This document shows positions 7,779 to 16,466 of a DNA stretch of 64,000 nucleotides, piece after piece; within the stretch, counting starts at the first letter, position 1, and every line of letters starts with the position of its first letter. The notes below the pieces were generated by a model. The model did not search any database. It saw only the letters and a program-made list of their open reading frames with translations, and was not told the origin of the DNA. Made by a program: the position numbers and the translations under genes. The DNA is from CAG-238 sp934277695. Its GTDB lineage: Bacteria > Bacillota > Clostridia > Peptostreptococcales > Anaerovoracaceae. The stretch is from contig CAKQVG010000001.1 of assembly GCA_934277695.1 (NCBI GenBank), forward strand, positions 496,001 to 560,000. The letters run 5' to 3'.

Positions 7779-8446
7779 AGATTTTACTGCTAAATCCAAA
7801 TTCATCAGAATTGGTAACTGACGCCCTGCGGCAGGCTGTGGAACCTTTACAGACAACAACATTTCGTATAGATGTCAAGCAGTGCAATAACACCCCGAAA
7901 GGGATTGTCTCCTGCTTTGATGAGCTAAAGGCAAGCGTGGAGGTCATTAATTTCCTCTTGGAAGCAGAAGCCGACTATGACGGTGCTATTATTGGATGCT
8001 TTGCGGATCCGGGGCTGCGCGCTGCCAGAGAAATGATAAGGATTCCTGTCACAGGGCTTTATGAGAGTAGTTCTGTTTTTGCGAAGCTGCAGGGGCGCAG
8101 ATATTCCATCATCGCCTCAGGAAACGAAGCGGATATTTCCCCGTGGATTGGAAGCATTCGGGATTTGGGAGATATGGAGCAAGTGGCTTCTATTCGATAC
8201 ATGAACTCCACAGTGGAAGATGCTGTGCATGCATCCGATGATGAAATCTGTGAACTCATTCGCATATGCAGAAAAGAAGATGGTGCGGATGCTGTCATAT
8301 TAGGATGCGCAGCTTTTGCAGGGCGCGGAAAACGATTGTCAGAGCTTGCAGGAATATCCGTCATCGACGGCATCGAAGAATCTGTTCTTTTGACGAAAAT
8401 GTTAACGGAATACGGAGGTGGTAAATCGTGTATAACGAAGAACTGA
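7775..8446 (+). CDS. Asp/Glu/hydantoin racemase family protein (hydantoin or allantoin racemase)
   Basis: A 223-residue cofactor-independent racemase. The two catalytic cysteines are C75 (AIIGCFADPG) and C178 (VILGCAAFAG), as expected for two-base epimerisation. It should interconvert the enantiomers of the ring substrate so that the ring opener can use both. Its ATG overlaps the stop of the amidohydrolase gene (ATGA) and its 3' end overlaps the next gene by 19 bases, showing tight translational coupling. Length fits the family. Confidence 0.85.
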   Translation: MKILLLNPNSSELVTDALRQAVEPLQTTTFRIDVKQCNNTPKGIVSCFDELKASVEVINFLLEAEADYDGAIIGCFADPGLRAAREMIRIPVTGLYESSSVFAKLQGRRYSIIASGNEADISPWIGSIRDLGDMEQVASIRYMNSTVEDAVHASDDEICELIRICRKEDGADAVILGCAAFAGRGKRLSELAGISVIDGIEESVLLTKMLTEYGGGKSCITKN

Positions 8447-9642
8447 AATGGATAGAAAATGCATTGGATTGTCTACATGAAACCGGAAAAATGGGAAATC
8501 TGCATTGGAGAGCGACCTACACAGAGGAAGATCAAAAAGCACTGAAACTTTTGGAACAGTGGATGCGGGAAAAAGCTTTAGAAGTGTTTTACGATGATAT
8601 CGGCAATCTCTTCGGCAAAATAGAAGGAGAGCAGGATAAAATCGTCTTAACGGGTTCCCATCGAGATACTGTAAAGAACGGTGGGAAGTACGATGGCGCA
8701 CTGGGTGTGATTTGCGCGATTGCTGCCGCAGGGTCACTTTACGCGGAATTGGGTAAACCGAAAAAGAGTGTGGAGGTTGTCGCATTCTGTGAAGAAGAAG
8801 GCAGCAGATTCCTCTCCGGATATCTGGGCAGCCGCTATATCATTGGGCAATTATCAGAGAATGCCATGCAGGAACGGGATGCAAATGGAATCACAGTAAC
8901 CGAGGCGATCCGGCAGGCCGGATTTTCCGGAAAAGGAATGCAAAAATCACCGCAGATGCAGGATATTGAACGCTTTATCGAACTGCATATTGAACAAGGC
9001 GGTGTGTTGGAACAGAGCGGAGAGCAAGTCGGTCTGGTCACCTCGATTGTGGGGCTTTTGATTGGAAAAATCACGATTGAAGGACATCAAAATCATGCAG
9101 GTACGACGCCGATGCATCTGCGCAAAGACCCGGTGACAAGAGCCGCGCAGTTCATCACAGAAATGAATCAATGGGCCATGGCTTACGGCGAAGCGGTCAC
9201 TTGTACATTTGGAGAAATTCAAGTATTTCCGAATAAGAGCAATGTCATTCCCGGTTCCGTCAGCCTGTCTTTTGATATTCGTTCGACATCTCCTGCCATA
9301 CTGCAGGAAGCACAGACGAGAATCAAAAGTCTACAGCAGCAGGAGGATGGATTCCGCTACACATTGGAATTTGCAGCACCGGACGCTCCGGCACAAATGG
9401 ACGAGGACGGTCTGAAGCTGCTGGAAGAAGCCGCAAAAAAGCTGCATCTGTCCTATCGGAAAATGCACAGCGGCGCCGGTCATGACTCCCAGATATTAGC
9501 ACAAAAAACAAAGACAAATATGATTTTTATTCCAAGCGTCGGCGGAATCAGCCATTCGCCATTGGAATACAGTAAGCCGGATGATATCGGTCATGGGTAC
9601 TTGTTGCTAAAAGCATTCTTACGAGAAATTGCATGGACATAA
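8428..9642 (+). CDS. Zn-dependent M20 hydrolase: N-carbamoyl-L-amino-acid hydrolase / allantoate amidohydrolase
   Basis: A 404-residue enzyme starting with GTG at 8428, preceded by GGAGGTGG. Metal-site motifs are GSHRDTVKNGGKYDG (H78, D80, D89) and the catalytic FCEEEGSRF near residue 120. ELHIEQGGVLE and GAGHDSQ match the allantoate amidohydrolase/beta-ureidopropionase branch. It removes the carbamoyl (ureido) group from the ring-opened product, releasing ammonia and CO2 and, in the hydantoin pathway, a free amino acid. It is third in the operon, right after the racemase. Confidence 0.85.
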   Translation: MYNEELKWIENALDCLHETGKMGNLHWRATYTEEDQKALKLLEQWMREKALEVFYDDIGNLFGKIEGEQDKIVLTGSHRDTVKNGGKYDGALGVICAIAAAGSLYAELGKPKKSVEVVAFCEEEGSRFLSGYLGSRYIIGQLSENAMQERDANGITVTEAIRQAGFSGKGMQKSPQMQDIERFIELHIEQGGVLEQSGEQVGLVTSIVGLLIGKITIEGHQNHAGTTPMHLRKDPVTRAAQFITEMNQWAMAYGEAVTCTFGEIQVFPNKSNVIPGSVSLSFDIRSTSPAILQEAQTRIKSLQQQEDGFRYTLEFAAPDAPAQMDEDGLKLLEEAAKKLHLSYRKMHSGAGHDSQILAQKTKTNMIFIPSVGGISHSPLEYSKPDDIGHGYLLLKAFLREIAWT

Positions 9643-9654
9643 GGAGGAAAAGAT

Positions 9655-11079
9655 ATGGAAAAAGACAAACTGATGAATCAAAACAAGTACGATACATTGG
9701 AAATAAAGGATATTGACAAAAAAAGCAGTCTCCTGACAGGAAAAGATATTTTGCCATGTCCTTATGACAAGAGAACTGTCACACCAAATAAATTGATTGC
9801 TATATGGTTTGCAATGGCGATTGAAGTAACCATATTTATGTCCGCTGCGCAGTTGTATCAAATGATTCCTGTATGGGAAGTGTTGCTTGCCTGTATAGTG
9901 GGACACTTACTGTTGTTTATTGTTTTGCTGTTTACTCAGGATATGGGCATCAAATATGGTATCCCGTTTGCTGTTTCTTTGAGACCTTCTTTTGGATATG
10001 TGGGAGCGATTGTTGCACCGTATTTCAGGGCGATACCGGCGATGTTCTGGTTTGGTTTTCAAACATGGGTGGCAGCGTCTGCAATGAATGAAATCATTCA
10101 CGTAACTTTTCATTATGATAATCTTACATTATGGATTATCCTCGTAGGCTTTGTGCAGATTGCGCATACGACTCTGGGTATTGAAGCTGTTACAAGATTA
10201 AGTCAGCTGGCCGTTCCGATGTTAATTGCGGTAGGGATATATATCTCTTATGTTGCATTTACAGATTTTGATTTAACTCTTTCTGAAATTTGGACAATGT
10301 CCGGATCGAAAGAAAAAACTTGCTCGTTTATGTTTGCTGCATTAAGTTTTACCGGAGGATGGGCTACGATGAGTATTTCTATTATGGACATTACCAAGGA
10401 TTGTGTAATTTCACCTGAAGAATGCTCCACTCTCGGTAAAGTAACAAAAAAATATTTGCCTTCTCAGTTCATTGGTATTATTCCGGCGGTAGTGTTTTAT
10501 ACTTTTATTGGAATTCTTGGTGCTATCACAACAGGTTATAGCGATCCGGCAAAGATTTTGGTTGCAATCAATGCAGGAAGAAGTGACTTGGCACTGGTTG
10601 TCTGCTTGGTTTTTATTCTGATAGCTACATGGTGTACAAACGACACTGCAAATTTATTCCCTGCGGCATATACAATTACAAACACTGCACCGAAAAAAAT
10701 CACTTTCGCTATGGGCGTTGTGATTGCCGGCTTAGTTGGACTGGCTATGAGACCATGGCTGGCAGCAGATTCCATTACCGGGGTTATGGTAATTATAGGA
10801 AATTTATTGGCTCCGGTTGCGGGTATCATGATTAGCGATTACTATTTTCTTCGGAAAAGAAAAATTAATGTGGAAGATCTGTATGACTTAAACGGTCAGT
10901 ACAAATATTATAAAAACGTGAATCCGGCAGCAGTGATTGCCTTGGTTGCAACGACTGTGATTTGTTGGAACTTTGGAGACGCTCAATTTTTTGCAAGCTT
11001 GCTTTTATCAGGAATTCTTTATATAATATTAATGAAAACTTGGATTATTAAAAAATATCCTCAGCCCGAAATTAAATAG
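9655..11079 (+). CDS. NCS1-family permease for a nucleobase, hydantoin or allantoin
   Basis: A 474-residue membrane protein with about 12 hydrophobic segments. The N-terminal LLTGKDILPCPYDKRTVTPNKLIAIWFAMAIE and the middle GIKYGIPFAVSLRPSFGYVGA are typical of the NCS1 family, which includes the hydantoin transporter Mhp1 and allantoin permeases. It probably imports the ring substrate of the preceding three enzymes by proton or sodium symport. AAGGAGG precedes the ATG, 12 bases after the hydrolase stop. The specificity call rests on gene context. Confidence 0.82.
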   Translation: MEKDKLMNQNKYDTLEIKDIDKKSSLLTGKDILPCPYDKRTVTPNKLIAIWFAMAIEVTIFMSAAQLYQMIPVWEVLLACIVGHLLLFIVLLFTQDMGIKYGIPFAVSLRPSFGYVGAIVAPYFRAIPAMFWFGFQTWVAASAMNEIIHVTFHYDNLTLWIILVGFVQIAHTTLGIEAVTRLSQLAVPMLIAVGIYISYVAFTDFDLTLSEIWTMSGSKEKTCSFMFAALSFTGGWATMSISIMDITKDCVISPEECSTLGKVTKKYLPSQFIGIIPAVVFYTFIGILGAITTGYSDPAKILVAINAGRSDLALVVCLVFILIATWCTNDTANLFPAAYTITNTAPKKITFAMGVVIAGLVGLAMRPWLAADSITGVMVIIGNLLAPVAGIMISDYYFLRKRKINVEDLYDLNGQYKYYKNVNPAAVIALVATTVICWNFGDAQFFASLLLSGILYIILMKTWIIKKYPQPEIK

Positions 11080-11130
11080 GGATTGTATTGTTGCTAATCA
11101 CTAATCACTAAGCATTGGAGGGGATTCTTG

Positions 11131-12351
11131 ATGTTGAAATATTCAGATTTATGCAAAGCCGGAATATGCACGATAAAAAGGATCCCCTTTCATGTGTGCA
11201 AAGAATTGACAGTGATTTATATTGTAACAGGGCGTTTAAAATTTACAACCGTGTCAGGAGCACAAATCTTGCATGAAGGGCAAATTGAGATTTTGAATGT
11301 CGAGGAACCTATCATGTTGGAGTCTGAAAGCGAGTCTTGCAGGGTTATTTATTTCAGCTTTGATCATGCTTTTCTAAAAAGCAAAAACACAGATTTTGAG
11401 TGTGTTACGTATAATTGCAATATTTGTAATTTTTTTAGCGCGATAGCTCCGAAGAAAAACATAGATGTGCTGACAAAAATGATGCTACAGACTGTCCGTG
11501 CCATTTATGCAAATGAACCATATGCGGAGCTGAAAACCAGAGTGGAGGATCTGCTGGACTACATAATGAAGTATTTTGATGATGTAGGCCATCTTTTTTC
11601 CGGTGATTTGGAAGAAAATATCCGTAAGGAAAGATTTCAACGCATCAGTTCATACATGATATCGAATGTCACAAAGAAAATTCCACTCAATGATATCGCA
11701 AAAAATGAATACTTGAGCGTTCCTTATTTATCCAAAGAGTATGCCCTGAGGCTGGGGAAAAACTACAATGTCGTAAGCAACTATTATAAAACGATCGATG
11801 CGGTGATCCAGCTGCTAGACACAGATAATACCTTGACGTACATTGCTGAGACAAGCGGATTTTCTTCCATACGGTACTATAACAAGGCCTTTACAAATTA
11901 TCTTGGCTGCTTACCGTCAAAGTTTCGGTCGCTTTATAAAGGAAAAGCATGGGATGCAGCGGATGAAAAGATGACGATGCAAGAATTCGACCAAATATCG
12001 AGTTCTCCAACCAAGCAGGCAACACAGACAATAATAAGGGTAGAGCTTCAGACAGAGAATCAGGGCTTATGCCGTTACACATTTACAGGATATGCCGAAA
12101 AGCCGCAAACATACACGCTCATCATTGATGGCGCTAAAAATCTGAAAAAAGGGATGATCATGCATATTGATGATGAATTAAACCGCTATCTTGGAGACAT
12201 GACCGCGCATGATCTTTCCAACGAGGTAAACGTATTTAAAAAAATGCAAGGCATTCGCCACGAAGTCCGCTATCTGGAAGCATCGGAGTCGGAAGTGAAA
12301 ACAACGCTATGCGGAAAATGGTATGTCGAACTGTATATTGTGGTTGTATGA
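11131..12351 (+). CDS. AraC-family transcriptional regulator with a C-terminal extension
   Basis: A 406-residue protein. The N-terminal part (about 1-110) has an AraC/cupin-like sensor feel. The double helix-turn-helix DNA-binding domain falls at about 160-275, ending YYNKAFTNYLGCLPSKFR. Unusually about 130 residues follow it; in most AraC proteins the DNA-binding domain is last. The tail (TIIRVELQTENQGLCRYTFTGY and on) has an alternating beta-like pattern I do not recognise. I chose the ATG at 11131, seven bases after GGAGGGG, over the TTG before it. The leader contains a tandem TAATCAC repeat at about 11095-11110. It likely controls the surrounding ureide genes. Confidence 0.75.
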   Translation: MLKYSDLCKAGICTIKRIPFHVCKELTVIYIVTGRLKFTTVSGAQILHEGQIEILNVEEPIMLESESESCRVIYFSFDHAFLKSKNTDFECVTYNCNICNFFSAIAPKKNIDVLTKMMLQTVRAIYANEPYAELKTRVEDLLDYIMKYFDDVGHLFSGDLEENIRKERFQRISSYMISNVTKKIPLNDIAKNEYLSVPYLSKEYALRLGKNYNVVSNYYKTIDAVIQLLDTDNTLTYIAETSGFSSIRYYNKAFTNYLGCLPSKFRSLYKGKAWDAADEKMTMQEFDQISSSPTKQATQTIIRVELQTENQGLCRYTFTGYAEKPQTYTLIIDGAKNLKKGMIMHIDDELNRYLGDMTAHDLSNEVNVFKKMQGIRHEVRYLEASESEVKTTLCGKWYVELYIVVV

Positions 12352-12381
12352 TATCCATGGAAAAAGCAAAGGAGGCTGACC

Positions 12382-13395
12382 ATGCAGAAATTTATCATTT
12401 TAAATCAGGAAGATATTGCACAACTTTTAACCATGCAGGATGTCCTTGCAGCGGTAGAAAAAGCTTATAGCTGCAAGTGCAGCAAGCAAGCGGAGCTTTT
12501 CCCGTTAGTCTGTCATTCTTTTGAGGATGGTTACGAGGAATTTGACATCAAAAGCGGCAGCGCAGACGGTGCCGGTATTTTCGGTATGAAACTGGTCAGT
12601 GCCTTTGCACGCAACAGCGATCTTGGTCTTCCGCGCCTGACCGGCACTATTTTAATTTTTGATCGAAAAACCGGTATGCTTCGGAGTATGATGGACGGCG
12701 GTCTAATCACCAATATGCGAACCGGAGCTGCAGGTGGCGTGGGCTGCAAGGTGCTGGCACGTCCTGAGTCAGAAACCGTTCTGCTCGTCGGAACCGGTGC
12801 ACAGGGTCCGATGCTGCTGCGCGCAGTTCTTTCCGTCATGCGGAAGGTCAAGAGGATTCTTGTGGTTAATCCGCACACACCGCAAAAGGCAAAGTCCTTT
12901 GTAAAAGATTTTCATCAGATACTCGCCGCGGAATTTCCGCATTTCCTCTCGAGCATCACATTGGAAGCCATCGACAATCCGGAGCATGGATGCAGACAGG
13001 CCGATATTATCCTGACGGCTACTCCGGCACGTACCGGCATCATCAAAGCCGACTGGATTCGCCCCGGCACACACCTTTCCTGTATCGGTTCGGATATGGA
13101 GGGCAAACAGGAGCTTGAGGAGGTACTGACTGCCAAATCGCATGTTTTCTGCGACGATCTTGCACAGGTTATTGCGGTCGGTGAATGCGAAAAAGCGGTT
13201 AAGTCGGGGCTTCTCAACCCTGCAGATATTACAGAAATCGGAGATGTGCTGCTTGGCAAAGCTGCCGGGCGGCAAAACGATGCGGAAATCACGATTTTTG
13301 ACAGCACCGGAATCGGCTTGCAGGACCTGATGACTGCATCATTCGTCACCGAGCTTGCCGAAAAACAGAACCTTGGAATCCACGCTCAGCTATAA
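12382..13395 (+). CDS. Ornithine cyclodeaminase / mu-crystallin family oxidoreductase
   Basis: A 337-residue NAD(P)-binding protein. The dinucleotide motif is LLVGTGAQG (137-142 for GTGAQG). The family substrate-site residues are recognisable in FGMKLV (K70), TNMRTGAAG (R113) and DSTGIGLQDL near the C terminus. Members act as ornithine cyclodeaminase, alanine dehydrogenase or imine/ketimine reductase. It starts 30 bases after the AraC gene with a good AAAGGAGG, followed by a creatininase-family gene. In an organism fermenting ornithine, cyclodeamination to proline is plausible, but reduction of a cyclic imine from the ureide pathway fits the context equally well. Confidence 0.8.
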   Translation: MQKFIILNQEDIAQLLTMQDVLAAVEKAYSCKCSKQAELFPLVCHSFEDGYEEFDIKSGSADGAGIFGMKLVSAFARNSDLGLPRLTGTILIFDRKTGMLRSMMDGGLITNMRTGAAGGVGCKVLARPESETVLLVGTGAQGPMLLRAVLSVMRKVKRILVVNPHTPQKAKSFVKDFHQILAAEFPHFLSSITLEAIDNPEHGCRQADIILTATPARTGIIKADWIRPGTHLSCIGSDMEGKQELEEVLTAKSHVFCDDLAQVIAVGECEKAVKSGLLNPADITEIGDVLLGKAAGRQNDAEITIFDSTGIGLQDLMTASFVTELAEKQNLGIHAQL

Positions 13396-13446
13396 GGCAG
13401 GCGATGAAAAACACAGATAATCTGAGAATCATAAGGAGAGAAAATC

Positions 13447-14238
13447 ATGAAGACTTATTTACTGGAAGAAATGACCTGGCCCGAAATCCAAGCCGCAATG
13501 AAAAACGGATGTGATACGGTTGTCATTTATGCGGCATCCATTGAGCAGCATGGTCCTGCCCTGCCGGAGATGACCGATACGATACTCGGTTATGCTGCCG
13601 CCTCGGATCTTGCGAAACGCCTCGGCAACGCTTTGGCTGCGCCTCTGATCCGCCCGGGACTGTCTGCACATCATATGTGCTTTCCGGGGAGCATCACCCT
13701 GCGACCTGAAACTTTTCGCGCAGTAGTGGAAGACTATATCTCTGCCTATGTGCATCACGGCTTCCGGACGATTGTTCTGGCTTCCTCGCACGGCGGCAAT
13801 TTCCATGCACTGGAAGAGATTGCACAGCAACAGTCAGAACAGTACCCACATGTGCGTATCGTTTGTGGCTGCAGTCTTGAGGAACTGGATGCAGCACTTG
13901 CGGAGGTTGAGGTTTTGGAAGGCCTCCCTGTCGGAACCTGCGGTGGCCATGCCTGTGATTGGGAAACTTCCGTTATGATGATGCTTAATGAAGACTACGT
14001 ACGCCGGGAGAAACTGCAGCGCGGTCATGTCGGTGCTCTTACGGAAGAATTGCTTCACCGCTTCTTTGAGGATGGGGTCATGTCCGTCAGTGAGATTGGT
14101 GTCATGGGTGATCCAACCGGAGCCGATGCCGCACGTGGCATCCGTTACTTCCAATATATGCAGGATATGCAGGAAAAAGCTGTCCGCAAGCATTTGATGG
14201 AATGGGATAAAAAAAAGTGCAATCAGCATGCTGAATAA
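13447..14238 (+). CDS. Creatininase-family amidohydrolase
   Basis: A 263-residue enzyme of the creatinine amidohydrolase fold. Metal ligands expected for the family are present: E33 and H35 in SIEQHGPALPE, D44, H115 in SSHGGN and E173 in GGHACDWETS. True creatininase converts creatinine to creatine; relatives hydrolyse other cyclic amides or formamides. The gene follows the cyclodeaminase-like gene after 51 bases with AAGGAGAG before the ATG. Together with the upstream hydantoinase set it suggests a pathway for a second cyclic nitrogen compound. No creatinase or sarcosine enzymes are in the window, so creatinine is only one candidate. Confidence 0.82.
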   Translation: MKTYLLEEMTWPEIQAAMKNGCDTVVIYAASIEQHGPALPEMTDTILGYAAASDLAKRLGNALAAPLIRPGLSAHHMCFPGSITLRPETFRAVVEDYISAYVHHGFRTIVLASSHGGNFHALEEIAQQQSEQYPHVRIVCGCSLEELDAALAEVEVLEGLPVGTCGGHACDWETSVMMMLNEDYVRREKLQRGHVGALTEELLHRFFEDGVMSVSEIGVMGDPTGADAARGIRYFQYMQDMQEKAVRKHLMEWDKKKCNQHAE

Positions 14239-14315
14239 CTCTTTCTCATATTGGTAACCCTTTCCTATTTCTCTAATCCCGCAGGTCAATTTCGCCGCTT
14301 GGTGCGAACTCCTGC

Positions 14316-14344
14316 TTGCAAAAACCCTCGTTTTCTGTCATAAT
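14316..14344 (+). promoter_or_regulatory. Promoter of the ArsR-type gene
   Basis: TTGCAA, a 17-base spacer, then CATAAT. The inverted repeat CCCTC...GAGGG (about 14325-14351) overlaps it and may be an operator. A GCAGG/CCTGC stem-loop without a T run lies just upstream at 14281-14315. Confidence 0.6.
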
Positions 14345-14381
14345 GAGAGGGCGGTGCTTTCCGCACGAAAGGATGAAATTT

Positions 14382-14705
14382 ATGAGATTAAGAAAAGAAA
14401 CCGACGGAATGCTTGAAGAAGAAGTTCTCCTTATCGCGAGAGTTTCCGATGCTCTGGCACACCCTGCCAGAATCAATATGTTCCGATACATAATGCAGGC
14501 AAACCGCGGCATGGTTGCCGTTTGCAATAAAGACATTGTCAATCATTTCGACTATGCCCAGGCAACGGTTTCGCAGCACATGAAGAAGCTCGTGGACTCT
14601 GGGCTGGTTGAAATAAAAAAGAAAGAGAAGTTTTCTTATTATTATGCGAACCTTGGTATGCTGATGCAGTACCTTAATGCGACGAAGAAATTTTCGGTGC
14701 AGTAG
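14382..14705 (+). CDS. ArsR/winged-helix transcriptional regulator
   Basis: A 107-residue protein with a winged helix: LAHPARINMFRYIMQANRGMVAV, then the recognition region FDYAQATVSQHMKKLVDSGLVEI at about residues 62-84, then the wing KKKEKFSYYYANL. No metal-binding cysteine pair of the ELCVCD type is visible, so the effector is not a classical heavy metal. I chose the ATG at 14382, nine bases after GAAAGG; the ATG at 14373 abuts that site. It has its own promoter and ends at a terminator shared with atpC. Confidence 0.8.
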   Translation: MRLRKETDGMLEEEVLLIARVSDALAHPARINMFRYIMQANRGMVAVCNKDIVNHFDYAQATVSQHMKKLVDSGLVEIKKKEKFSYYYANLGMLMQYLNATKKFSVQ

Positions 14706-14710
14706 CCGGA

Positions 14711-14766
14711 AATAAAAACCGCACTCCAAACATTGGTTTTATCCAGCCCCGGAGTGCGTTTTTTTA
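14711..14766. terminator. Bidirectional terminator between the ArsR gene and atpC
   Basis: CGCACTCC (14720-14727) pairs with GGAGTGCG (14751-14758), followed by TTTTTTT on the plus strand. AAAAA before the left arm serves the minus strand, ending the ATP synthase operon. Confidence 0.85.
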
Positions 14767-15069
14767 TTCTTCATATTCGGCTTCGTCTGCGTATATCGTC
14801 AGCGTTCCGTCCATATGTGCGAATCCGCCTTTCGATTTTATGGTCTTAAAATCCGCAGTACCCTGCTCCCGCAGCTTGATTCTGCCTTCGGAGGCCAGCA
14901 GCCTGCAGCATGCCGCCCTGTCTTTCAGAAATCCTTCATAGCCGTCATTCGTCTTGATTATGACGCTTTCGGCCACACCGTCAAAAAGCGTTTTGTCCGG
15001 GCACATAATCTTGACCGGAAGTCCGCTGCCTTCGACGCCTCTCGCCTTCTTCTTACTTGCGTCCGCCAT
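14764..15069 (-). CDS. atpC: F-type ATP synthase epsilon subunit, lacking the C-terminal helical domain
   Basis: A 101-residue protein. Residues about 17-101 form the N-terminal beta-barrel of epsilon (VKIMCPDKTLFDGVAESVIIKT ... GFAHMDGTLTIYADEAEYEE). The usual length is about 130-140 because two C-terminal helices follow; these are absent and the stop falls right after the barrel, inside the terminator region. About 15 extra residues (MADASKKKARGVEGS) precede the barrel. The start overlaps the atpD end by 17 bases. The missing helices are the part that inhibits ATP hydrolysis in other bacteria. Confidence 0.9.
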   Translation of the reverse strand: MADASKKKARGVEGSGLPVKIMCPDKTLFDGVAESVIIKTNDGYEGFLKDRAACCRLLASEGRIKLREQGTADFKTIKSKGGFAHMDGTLTIYADEAEYEE

Positions 15070-16453
15070 ACTGTGCCTCGTATCTTTCCGCGACTTCGTC
15101 GATGGAACCTGCCATCAGGAAAAGGTTTTCCGGCACATCGTCGTACTTACCTTCGAGAATTTCCCTGAATCCGCGAACCGTTTCCTTGAGCGGCACATAT
15201 TTTCCCGGAGTTCCGGTAAACTGCTCCGCAACGCTGAAGGGCTGTGAGAAAAATCTTTGAACTTTTCTTGCTCGGTTTACGGTCAGCTTATCCTCTTCCG
15301 AAAGCTCATCCATACCCAAAATCGCAATAATATCCTGCAAGTCTTTGTACTTCTGAAGCACTTCCTGCACCTCTCTGGCAACACGATAGTGTTCTTCTCC
15401 CACAATCAGCGGGTCGAGAATTCTCGATGTTGATTCGAGCGGGTCAACGGCAGGATAAATGCCAAGCTCCGTGATGGAACGGTTGAGAACGGTCGTCGCA
15501 TCGAGGTGGGCGAATGCGGTTGCCGGTGCCGGGTCCGTAAGGTCGTCAGCCGGAACGTAGATTGCCTGTACCGATGTAATGGAGCCGTTCTTTGTTGATG
15601 TGATTCTTTCCTGAAGTGCGCCCATTTCGGTTGCGAGTGTCGGCTGGTAACCGACTGCGGACGGCATACGTCCGAGCAGAGCCGATACTTCAGAGCCCGC
15701 CTGCGTGAACCTGAATATATTGTCTATGAAAAGCAGTACATCCTGCCCTTCTTCATCTCTGAAATATTCCGCCATGGTAAGACCCGTGAGTGCAACCCTC
15801 ATTCTTGCTCCCGGCGGTTCGTTCATCTGTCCGAAAACCATCGCTGTTTTCTCGATAACTCCGGACTCGATCATTTCGTTATATAAGTCATTGCCTTCTC
15901 TGGTTCTCTCGCCGACACCCGCAAAAACGGAGATGCCGCCATGTTCCTTGGCAATGTTGTTTATGAGTTCCTGAATCAACACGGTTTTGCCTACTCCGGC
16001 ACCGCCGAAAAGACCTACCTTACCGCCACGGGTGTACGGAGCGATTAAGTCGATTACCTTGATTCCGGTTTCATATATTTCCGACTTCGTGTTCTGATCT
16101 TCAAAGCTCGGTGCCGGTTTATGAATCGGGGCACTCTTGGTTGTTTCCACCGGACCCTTCTCGTCAATCGTCTGGCCGATAACATTGAAAAGTCTTCCGA
16201 GAACTTCATGGCCCACAGGCACCGTAATCGGCGCTCCCGTATCGAGTGCTTTCATGCCGCGCACGAGTCCGTCGGTTGAGGAAAGGGCTACGCATCTTAC
16301 GACATCATCTCCGATATGCTGTGCAACCTCTGCCATGATTTTTTTGTCGCCGTCCTGGATCAGGATCGCATTCAGAAGTTCCGGCATGTGCCCCTCTTCA
16401 AACTTTATATCTATAACCGGGCCTATAATCTGGTTAATTATACCCTCTTGCAT
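15053..16453 (-). CDS. atpD: F-type ATP synthase beta subunit
   Basis: A 466-residue catalytic subunit. The P-loop GGAGVGKT lies near residue 150, followed by GERTREGNDLY, and LLFIDNIFRFTQAGSEVSALLGRMPSAVGYQ is the Walker B and catalytic region. I chose the ATG at 16453, with GAGGAGGTAACAAG before it. It sits between atpG and atpC in the standard order and works in the soluble F1 sector. Confidence 0.98.
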   Translation of the reverse strand: MQEGIINQIIGPVIDIKFEEGHMPELLNAILIQDGDKKIMAEVAQHIGDDVVRCVALSSTDGLVRGMKALDTGAPITVPVGHEVLGRLFNVIGQTIDEKGPVETTKSAPIHKPAPSFEDQNTKSEIYETGIKVIDLIAPYTRGGKVGLFGGAGVGKTVLIQELINNIAKEHGGISVFAGVGERTREGNDLYNEMIESGVIEKTAMVFGQMNEPPGARMRVALTGLTMAEYFRDEEGQDVLLFIDNIFRFTQAGSEVSALLGRMPSAVGYQPTLATEMGALQERITSTKNGSITSVQAIYVPADDLTDPAPATAFAHLDATTVLNRSITELGIYPAVDPLESTSRILDPLIVGEEHYRVAREVQEVLQKYKDLQDIIAILGMDELSEEDKLTVNRARKVQRFFSQPFSVAEQFTGTPGKYVPLKETVRGFREILEGKYDDVPENLFLMAGSIDEVAERYEAQYGGRK

Positions 16454-16466
16454 CTTGTTACCTCCT

